Assembly (NCBI RefSeq): GCF_964340395.1
Contig: NC_135554.1
Span: 23,384,592 to 23,448,591, forward strand
Source: Glandiceps talaboti
Taxonomy: Eukaryota > Hemichordata > Enteropneusta > Spengelidae
Length of the DNA stretch: 64,000 nt
Direction of reading: 5' to 3'
Made by a program: the position numbers and the translations under genes
Shown here: in pieces, positions 47,075 to 58,600 of the stretch
How the letters are laid out: each line of letters begins with the position of its first letter
Numbering within the stretch: position 1 is the first letter of the stretch
Notes under the pieces: model-generated
The model's input: the letters and a program-made list of their open reading frames with translations, nothing else
The model's database searches: none
What the model was told of the DNA's origin: nothing

Positions 47075-50000
47075 GTGTGTGTGTACACGCTTGTGGGGTA
47101 TATGTCTTTGAATGCAGAAGTCTTGTTTTTCATTTATTTTGTCAGCTTACATGCTCATGTCAATACCTGAAGCAATGACTTTGATCACACATAAAAATAG
47201 TTGCAATTATTATAAGTGTTTTTTTTTATTATTAATTCAATTTTCCTTCATCCACAGGTTAATGAGATTTTCTATTATCAAAGTTACTTAAAATCTCTAC
47301 TTTCAATAATGTAAAGTAAACAGTTAAGGTGATGTTGAAAAAAAAATAGTAAAAGTAATTATTGCTGGAAGGACAAGATAAAAGTGTAGAACTACTTGAA
47401 GTCTAATAACATAATTGAGTTCCTTGACCAAAGCAAGAGTAATGTTAAGGATTAAATTGATGGTGATGGAAGCAACTTGAGGAAACCTAATTTCTATCTG
47501 TCAAGTTCATATGTACTGAATCCTTTTAGTTTACTTCTATGATTGATTTGTCCTCCATTAGTGAGAGGTCACTGCATGTCGTGGTCATTATCTCTCCCAA
47601 CCATGTGAATTTGTTTTTCTAGGTTGTAAATTTGGTACCGTATTAAAGTGTGTGTGAATAAATTTACAATTATTGAAAGTAGTAATAACAAATTGTAGCA
47701 TAATTTTGTTTTCAGTAGACTATACATCCATACAGCTTGAGCCAATTTCCTGCAGTCCCGTGGCAGTGCAAGGTTGCAACAGCACTGCTGCAGCACTGAA
47801 ATTATGGAATGCGTGCAAGACTGAACATTTTTCCATGTGTAAAAGAAAATTGAAGTGATTTCCATGTATCAGAACAGTAGTGGACACATTTATGTGTGTC
47901 AAAGTGTAACTTCAGGAATTTGAAAATATAATTAAAAACATGATATAGTAATTTTTTTTTTTTTGTAAAAGACTGCATATATGTCCACAAAAGAGAAATT
48001 TGAAGTGATTCCCTGTATCAGAACAGTATTGGAAACATTTTATGTGTACCACGCTGCGACTTCAAAAAATTTAAAATACAAAATTGTATCATTATTTTGT
48101 TTGCAATACTGAGACTGCATGTGTTCATTATCTTGATTATACTCTCTGGCCAGCTTGATTGAAAATTGGAGTGATTTTCCTGTATCTGAAGCATTTATGT
48201 GTATCACACTGTGACTTCAGGAATTTGGAAATACAAAAATATATTATAATTTTGTTTGCAACAGACTGCATAAATCCATATAAGTTGTCTGACCAGCTTG
48301 AGAATGGAATGATTTTCCTCTATCTGTAGAGTATCGAAAGCATTAAATGTATATCATGTGTCATACTGTGAATTCAGTAATTTGAAAATACAGTGTAAAT
48401 GTATTATTTGATTGAGAGGAAGTACTGCCAACAACCTCATTACCAAATTGAATTTATAATATGACACCCATTACATATACTAATGAAATTACTCTACTTG
48501 ACAAGTTTCTATATTTTCATCATATCAAAGATATTTAATCACAGTTGTAATTAACATAGAAATACAATAGGTTTCTCAAAACTAATTTGAGAGTCTTCAG
48601 CGCAAACAAAAATCACAAAAGCCATGTAAATTAGCACATGGTAAACCATCGGCAATGTTCACTATTCATTGAAGCTTTCATATCAAGTGGTAAATTTTTA
48701 GAGAGATTGTAAGGACTGGTTTTCCAGGAAATTGGTCACTGGGGCACAGTCTCCCTCAACAAATTCACTAATGTATTCATTCTCTTTCCTCCCATTTCTT
48801 CAAAACCTGCTCACACTCAAAAAAGTTATGCACACCATTAATACTTATCATATTTTCTAGAATATTCAATGTAATTTTAGTGGGACAGTCTACTTAACTT
48901 TAAGTAACTTTGATCAATAAATATACCCTGCTGAGCAGCATGGCAAAATGATTATAGCCACCAAAAGTTTATAACATAAAATTGCTGCTTTCAAAGAATG
49001 TGGAAAATGAAAAAGATAAGTATATATACATCATGAAATCCACTTGTGATATTCAGTTTCTTAACCTTAGTAACGCTAGCTGTAACTAGGATATTATTTT
49101 CATGATCAACCAACAATATATTCACTAATATTATTAAAATACCAATAATTGTAGATTCATTAACAGCATTTAAACCCAACACTAACATTTAAATGACTTC
49201 GGTAAGTGTATTCTGATGAGTGTGGAAGAATCCATTATGGAAATGAACACTTATACCTGTAGGTGATTGCAATAAGTTAATTTAATATTGATCTGAAACT
49301 TACATGTAAATATGCCAATAAAGGAGTACAATATGATGATGTTTAAAATAAACAGTTCTAGGCATATTGGATTCTCAAAATATCGATTTGTGACATATTA
49401 GAGGAAGTACTGAGTCACTGACCACATATTGCAATGTTTTAATTGTGTAACCTGTCAAGGAATGAATGAACAAGTCAGATATCATATGCAAGCTACAGTA
49501 AACCTGGAAATTTTTGCTAAAAACTTCTTTTCATTTAGTTCGCAGGACAACAAAATTGTAAAAACCAGGTAGTGACTAAAATGTCTTCTTGTAAATGAAC
49601 ACAATGTTCCAGTCTGTTAACTGGTGAAAATTAATCATTGGGAACTATACCAGGTAGAAGACTGCAAAAACACAAAATTTTCTAGTGGTGAAAATATCTA
49701 CATGTAGGTATTTATCATATGATTGATGTCACAGCAATGTACAGACAGTGAAGCCAAAATGTAATCGTCATTTCAAACATGGCAGTATCACCAATGGATC
49801 CCCTTGATTGTAATTTGTAGTTTGGCATTGTCACTGTAGAATCACATCATAGTCTATAATTTACCAAAACACCTTGATTGGCTCTATGGTGAATAGAGTA
49901 ATGGCATGCAGATCGATCATCTTAAGTTTTGTTTTGTGGTAACATTCAGGGCTCAAATTTAACTTGATGTATACGTACTTGGTAGTCAGATTTAGCCAGG

Positions 50001-53000
50001 TGAATTGTTTATGTTTGAAGGTGATTCAAAATGCCCCATACCACAATCTTGAAAAATGTTCATTATGTCTCTTAGCCAGTAATTACAAAGCTTACTATTC
50101 AAAATTGCATGATAAGTGAGAAAAAAAGAATTAAAACTGGCAATCAGCAGCCAGTTATACTGTGTACTGTTCTCCCTTTTGATTTCATCAATCTATAGAA
50201 AGAGACATCACGATTCATGTCATAAATTTGGTCTATGTCATTGGTTCTGCAGTGCTCACAATATGAAATAAAATATTCCAAATCAACATTAGTTTTCACA
50301 TTTTTTCTTAAATTTTGCTTAAAGAGGTATAATGATATTGTTGCCCAGTATTATTCTTCATTCAGCTAGGAAATATTTATGACATAGTATAGGGGTTTTG
50401 TCACTTATGTCTAGCATCTTGTAGTGATAAGGCCCCTTAGGTCACTCATTTTTCCATGGCTGAACAAAGAAGAATATAGGGGAATAATATGTAACTATTT
50501 ACATGTACACATATTCATATTTGAATTATATTATTAAAGGAACAATTTCTTTCAGCTATCAAGTTTGAATACATGAATGCAAATTCTAAAAAGCTATTCA
50601 TTTTTTACTCAAACTGCACAAGTCATGCTGTATCTTGTATAGTTTAGACAGCATTATGATGAATAGGTGCTGGGTCAGTGAGACTTAAAAATAATACCCC
50701 ATCAAAATTGCAATTTTTGCAAGACAATCTCCTATAATAGTAATAGATGGTTTACTAGCAAATTTGTGACTACAAGTTACAATGGTCAATTAGCTTGAGG
50801 GATAAATAACAGTTAAAATGTGAATAAGAAGTAAGAGATAGTTTGCTCGATAGCAACAGGTCATAAAATATCATAAAACTTCCAAAATTGGTATTTTAAG
50901 AGCCTGAAGATAAAAATATCGATTACAAATACATATACATTCTCAATCGTAGAGATTTTTGCTCAACATGTAATGGAAATATTACAACAGGTTACTCATT
51001 GGGCATTTATCATGTAAATGCCCATATTAAGGCAACGCTATCTAAGCATAACTATTAATCATTCTTGTCACTTGTCACAACTTTTATGGCAAGACAATTT
51101 TAAGGTAATCCTGGCTCATATTAGGATTTGTGACGAAAGGACTAAATCACATTATCACGTGTCAGTTTGTTAGCCTTTCTGAAATGATCGAGTACTAATA
51201 TTGTTTTCATCATAAAACATTTGATTTGTCAGTATTTCCAACCAGTTGATGAATCACTGCAGAAAATGTTCCATTAGCTAGAAATTTGAATCATAAATCA
51301 ATGGTAGGATAATGGCAGGTGTATACTGACTATCCTAGAGGGGGGTGTATGACATTCTGCCATTCACTCTTTTATCACTGTAAAATTATATACCTGTCCA
51401 TTTTGTCTTTGATGCTTGTATGAAAACACATTTATCATCATGAACTAGTCTATGTCCTAAAGGCAACACTATTATACAGGTAACACCTCACATCACCTCT
51501 GTAAACAGTTTTACAGATTAGATTTTTCTTTGCTTATTAACTAGAAATGAATGCATGGAATCAGCAAAATAACAAAATTTTGTACAAAAAAAAAGTTAGT
51601 CAGAAAAATATAATCACTTTTGTTACAGTAACCAAACACAATGGTTAATTTAAATTTCAGTAGGGCTTAAAGCTTAGAAGCTTTAATTGGCAATTCAGAA
51701 GACAATCCTAAAGTAATCAGTAAGCCATCATTTTTTTTGAGAGCTACTGAAGGTGAAAATACAAATTTATGAAAAAGTCTGTATTAGTGGGTAACATTGG
51801 AAATGTGAGAGAAAGTGACATTGCTGATCATTGTTCTTGTGACAGTGACATCCCCACCCCCTCCCCAAACACACTCCCTCATCAAACCCATTCTATGTAA
51901 ATCCTTAGAACTTATAGATTTGCATACTGAGATTCAGATTACTAGTTATACATTAGGATAGTAGTAGGATGGGCAGATAGACAAAACCAAAATTATACAT
52001 GAAAAGATTCCCACGTCTGCAATTATTGCTTCCTTGTATAATTTTATTTATTCATTTTTTTTAAAATCGACACTAGGTATAGAGAGTATTGGCTAAAACA
52101 ACAGAATAATGGACTTGTAGATTCATATTCAGATTTTAGTTGCATTTCAAGGCCTCCAGCCCATATGCAAAGGGAGTAACATTTCTGTAATAAAATAGGT
52201 AGCAAAATACTACATACATATGTCAAACAAAACAGCCGTCCAAAAACATAAACAAAAGCATAATGTATGTATACACTAAACCACTCAAAACTTTGACTTT
52301 TCAAAATTTCCTGACGGCTCTGAAAAGCCTTATAAATATACATGTATGCATACAAATTCTTATAGTAGCTGTTGACCGTAACAAATGGTTAAACTTTTAA
52401 TTGACTTGCAACCAAAATACCAACTTGTTTATTGAAAACTTATATTTGTTTGTTTTCAGATTCAGTAGACGTCAAATATCCCCATTTGTGGGGGACAGGC
52501 TATGTTGCCTTTCCTAAACTACTGACTGCATATAAAACATTCCGGATAACAGTGGAGTTCAGACCAACAAAGATAAATGGATTATTATTATTTAGTAGTG
52601 AATTGCCAACGGCAAAGGGAGACTTTTTTTCTGTGGCATTAATTGATGGTAAACCAGAATTCAGGTAATTTTGAGTTGTTTCTTCTTCCCATACATAATT
52701 AGTCCTTTTATGCTGTTAATTTTGAAATTAGACCTATTACTATTAGTTGTGGAAAACGACAAATAGGTCTAGTCTATGCAATAATTATATTGTCCCAATC
52801 AGAAATAGTTTAAATTGTGAAATTATTGAACATGTTTATGAAAACTGTGTTCAAAGAAATATATATTAAAGCATTATTTGGTGGCCCCAAACATGAATAG
52901 ATAACAGGAAAAGAACACAGAAGAGTACTGCTACTAGGTATAGATACAACCTGTGTTCTTTAACAAATTTGTTTTTGTCAGAATTACACTTATTCAAATT

Positions 53001-55622
53001 TTAAAATGAAGAAAAATAAAATGTAATGGCATAGATAAACTTTATGTTGGGTCATTATTTTTGTGGCCTGTATGCAGATTTCACCTTCAAGACATATCAC
53101 ATCATTTTCATACAGTCTTCAGTGATTGCTATTGGCTAAGATTGTGTCACATGGTATGAACGTGACCCATATAAGTGACCTCAATTTGTATACAGCAGGC
53201 ACTTTGTTTTCTACTTTCCATAGGGCACTGTTCATGTAGCACAGGAGTCTTATTGGTGATTTGCTTTGACTATGGAAAGAATTCACCTTACATTGTAATG
53301 TAAAACACTTAATATGTTGTTACCTGGCCTCATTCGGACTTATATTACCCCTTGTGCTATTATGTAGCAGCTATTTTCCAAGGCTAAAGTCAAGGGAACT
53401 TAGGTGGTATAAACAACCCTCTGTTTATTATAGACATTTACTAGTGCCCTCATAGCCAGGCGATAAATTTCTCCTCCATGAACTCCTTAATCCTAACATA
53501 AAAGGTCTATACATGTACATTTACATCGTATACTAGCACTTATGAATTGCATCTGATGTGAGCCGTGCACTGTCATCCGAGTCAGACAGATGTGTCTCAT
53601 GGTCCATACAAAACTAAGTATGTATCCAGTAAATAAGGGACACTCAAAATGAATTTTGTCTGTAAACGGAAATTGACATATGATTTACAAAAGACTAAGT
53701 GAACTCTGACATTGTGCAAATAAACCAAATTCAGTATGGTGGGAACTTTGGATGGGACAGAGCTGCTGGCATTATAGTGATCACAATTTGACACATTGTC
53801 TGTCAACAAACAAAGAACACTTCATCAGATCATGCATACCAGACGACCAGTGAACTTTCAGTTTTAAAGCTATGTGACTGGCTGTCAAGTTAATCCAATC
53901 AACCGAGAAGTTTGGTGACAGTAATTTTGATAGCTGTCGTGTATCAGAGTTTTGTGTAAGCATAATTAAGTATGTAACACCTGCCGTTGACACTAACTGA
54001 ATTTTGTGTCAATTCCAAAGTTTAATCATCTGATATCAGCTGATTCACAATGTATGCATTTGTTATAAATTGCAGGTTTAATTGTCATTTTGTGACAAAT
54101 TGCTAAAATCATTATAGCATACTGTCGTGCATCAGGTTGTCATGAGACACTTTAAGTTAACACCTGCATGCAGTTGAGACCTGTAATCCATCAATGTCCA
54201 ATAGTTTAATCATTTGATGTCAGTTACTTCATAGATTTGTCATTAATTGCAGGTTTAATTGTGGTACAGGTCCAGCCATTATTAGCAGTAATTACAGTGT
54301 CAGTCTGAATGAATGGCATGAGATAACAGTGTACAGATCAAAGTGGAATGGCTGGATACTGGTGGATGATGAAGAAGCTGTTCCTGGCAGGGCACCAGTA
54401 AGTGGAACTACTATGTGTACAGTGTGCAGGTCAATAATTTCCCATATCACACCCCAGTAAACTAGTCATTAATTTCCCATATCACATACCTCATCAACAA
54501 TTGACCATAATCACATACTAACCAGTCACAAATTTCCCATATCACAAACCAGTAGGTCAACAATTTCCCCTATCACAAACCAGTAGGTCAACAATTTTCC
54601 ATATCACATCCTGGCAGGTAGATATTTTTATATATACCACAACATTGAGGACTGATGGAAAGATGTGTTACCATTTGAATGCCATGAATATGTTTTAAAA
54701 ATAACAATGTCTAAATACAGCATGACATAAGTATGTTTGAAAATCAATTAGTGTCAATAGCAATGATTACTATATTTCTTTTGGATAAAAAAGTGCCCAG
54801 CTTTCTTCAAACAAAATATGTTGGTGTACAGTGTATAAACATTAATATAAGTATGAGACATGGATGATAATTAATTTGGCAGCAGAAATTGACCTCAAGG
54901 TTAGGATTCAAGTGTGCAGCCACACGAAAATATGAATCAATTTGAAGTCAGTGCTCCTGTCTACTATCTTAATTTGAAGTTAAACAGGTTTTGGACTGAT
55001 TAGCTATGACTTGGTTTGAAACCACAACCCTGAGGTGGCTTCACATTGATTCAACTATAACATCAGTTCAAACCTGTTTATGTGCATATGGGGATAGGAG
55101 AACTGACTTTGAATCAATTCAACATAAATTTCTACATAGGGACACAGGTTAGCATATATGTAGAAAAACCACCAACCCCACCAACCGTGACTTATTAGTT
55201 CTGAAAGGGTCTATTTGAATACTAGGTTCCATCCATCCCTCCATTTGTCTGTTCATTCTTTAATTGTGATTAATTATACACTGAGTTGTCAGGACAGCTG
55301 TACATGATATTTCCTGCCATCAGGTCTTCTGTTTTCAAATATGTATTCTTCAGGATTGACAAGTTCAAAAGTTCAAGAACGTATGAAATTAATTATGAAT
55401 ACATGAATATGAATATGAAATACTTTGAATTATTGATCCCAGGAGGGAAAATGATTATTATGATGTAATAAGGAATAATGAATAAAAATTAAGTACACAG
55501 AAAATAACAAAATCACAGTCATGCTGTGTTCTAAACAGTAAATAAACTACAGACTACAAAGTAACAAGGTTGCAGTTAGTTAGTTCCTGTCAATCATACA
55601 TCTGTATTGCTGATGTAGTGTG

Positions 55623-55669
<47 letters not shown>

Positions 55670-58600
55670 TTGTTGTACTGTACAGGGGACTCAACCTACA
55701 GCTTCTGGTGATCATACAGTAGTTAATTCTTGTCTTAAAGTATTTGTTTATTTATTTATATATTTATTTTCTCATCAACGGCACCATAAGGACTTAATAT
55801 AGATTAGTTAGAAAAATTCATAGTACATTTAAAAATACTATAAAAAACGGCAAAAATCATGGTTATGCCTAAACCATGATTGAGGATAAAGGTAGCATAT
55901 TTACATCATGGACAATGACAAATTAATTAAATGATTTTACATGGGTACATTTATATGTAGTCTGTAAGATACAGATATTTGTGCCACGCTATCAGCCAGC
56001 ACTCATTAAGAAGCCTGGTAGGGCTGAACAACATAACATATCTTAAAGTGTAGTTTATATTTAAAAATATCAAATTCACCTGCAGTGCTATATTTACATG
56101 TCAACAGTCTATGTAGTTCAACCGATAAAACCATGTTTTCTAACAAGAGAATCGGCATAGCCCAAATTATACTGGAATTTTGTTAAACAGATTCAAGTAC
56201 TCAGAAGTTTTATTTCATATTTATAACTCTCAGAGAATAAGACATTCTTTCCATGAAGGGAGAATTTGTTTGTATATATGTAAGTTACTAAGTATTATTG
56301 TCTGAAAGATTACAGGCCTGGACCACAATGTTATCAAAGCTGTCCATGAATAAGTGACACAGGAATTTTAATAACAACAAAAATATGTTGGTAAAACCTT
56401 TTGTATTTTAGTACATTCTTACATGTTTGAAATTAATGTCATTTTTATCATAACAGTGACGGGACATAGTATATAAGATACAACATGTCGTATCGTGCTG
56501 CCCTGTTATGTACCATTACTTCACTAGGACAGCGAAATGACACACGTTGACTGTTGGCATCATACCTTAATACAGATAGACACACTGTATAAGACACAAC
56601 AGTTATGTCAAGGACTGCTCTAGTACAGCTGCGGTCACATTGTGAATTCAGTGATATGCCAGTTACTGTGCAATAACTTCCTTACGTGTCACATTACCAG
56701 CTGTCAAAGATGTCTGACCCCTACACAGTTTCTTAGTTAAAAGATTGACCTGAACAATATAATGGTGGTCAGGTCACTCCAAGGGTGGCCTGTAATCCCT
56801 AACCTCTGATATGGAAACTGTACTGTGCTATTGTACACTTCAGTCAGTGAAAATAAACATACATAATATACTTACATGATAAGAGATTTTATGTTTAGGG
56901 ACATACATGGAACGTATATGATACAAATCTGGTCTATGCTAGCCTGGCAGTCTAATTATCTCCTATAATCCCAAACTCTAACTCTGTAACTTGAATACAA
57001 CATTTTATACAATTGACAGCTGGACTGCCTTTTTTTAGTTCATGACATCAAACTACACTATCTACTGTCTCACATTTATACATTTATTACTGTTTAGCAC
57101 ATTATAATATATTACATTGCCAATTATAAATAAAAACATAGAATTCAAGACATGTAAACTGTAATTTAAAGTAAACACAATGTCATTTTACACAAATGAA
57201 AATCCTTCTAACCTGAATACTGTTCTTGCTGGATCTGTGACTCTGCTGTACAAATGTACACTACTTGTTCTTACCCTGTGGACTCATAGATAGATCCAAC
57301 AACTTTAGACAGACTAATTTCCTTCTAAAGGTAGAAATGAAATTGAACCATCAATGTGACAAGAATTCTCTGAACATAAACAACAACAGTAATAATAATA
57401 ATGATGATAATAAAATATATTTATTCAGGGTAGCTCAAATAAGTGTTACAATTACTAAAGTAAATGAAACACTTCTTTGGATTACCATTTTCTACCTACA
57501 CTTATCAAAAAATTTTATCGTGTGAAGTGCAAATTTTTACAATCAATTTATTTACATTTAAAAATGAAGCTTTTATCTATGTAATTTACAATTGTTCTTT
57601 TTTAGGCGAAATAGTTGAGGATTATTATTGAATGTACCTTTTAATTTTGACAGTATTTTGTTAGTAAACTGTATCGAGTCACCCCTTGCCCCTCAGTATA
57701 TGACATTCTAGCTGTTTATCAGCCTTGGAGAAGATTTTCTAGAAAATCTGAATGAATGTGTACACTTGTGAGTCATCCCCATACTACTGTGGGTGTACTT
57801 GTAATAGGCTAATTTCAACAGCATGTCAAAAGAGAGATCTGACCTCAAATGACCTTACTTAACAAAGTTAGTATAAGTACATGTAATGGACATGTTAGGT
57901 CAGGTACCACCAGGAGTAGGCCTTGTTTCATAGTAAAAAGAAAAAGAAAGAAAGAGGATAACAAACATTTGGCAGGATATCCTGAAGACATTATTATCAT
58001 CTGTTGAAAACTATATGTTCTAGTTAGTGTCATTTTGCTGATATCAGAGGCACCCAATGTTTGTTTGTCAGTGACTAATTAAAACTTTTTCAAAAAACTC
58101 AATCTTGGCTTTGTAGGTCATTATGATAGCATATAGTTGCTCTTCAAATATATAAGTTCTTTAATTACTTACTAGTTACAATTTACAAGTATCTATTATC
58201 AGGTCAGTGTCATCCAGTATATACTTTAATAGATGATTAAAATATTTCTGAAAAGTTCACAAAATGCCAGATATGAAACCTTTACTATGTAGGCCATATA
58301 ATACATTAATTGTCAGAAATTTAACGTAGGCCATTGCAGTTGCCTAACAACTATGTAATAGAGATATGATTTATCAATATCATCCAATATTTACATTGGC
58401 TAATTAACACATTAAATAAGTTCTCAAAATGCCGGAAATTAAAACTTGGGTGTGTAGGTCACATAATGGTGTACCCCTTGCCTTTCATTATATCTAATAG
58501 TAATACACATAGATGATTGAGTGACCTTGTACATTAGCTAGGGTAATTCTGACTTGTATATACTTGGCTTAATCAGAATGCTTTCAAAATGCCAAAAACT

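Larger units (their letters stand above)
45052..52459 (+). other. Intron 3 of the EGF/laminin-G gene (7.4 kb)
   Basis: Non-coding sequence with two long GT microsatellites, a 150-bp-class tandem array and a family B copy. The remainder is AT-rich with no recognised feature. Confidence 0.75.

Noticed and set aside
47690-48410. Considered as a CRISPR-like or satellite array
   Set aside because: Units are diverged, about 150 bp, without regular spacers, and the locus is a eukaryotic intron; it is ordinary tandem duplication.
55620-55802. ORF with 16 consecutive cysteines
   Set aside because: It is a translation of a (GTT)n microsatellite and not a gene.
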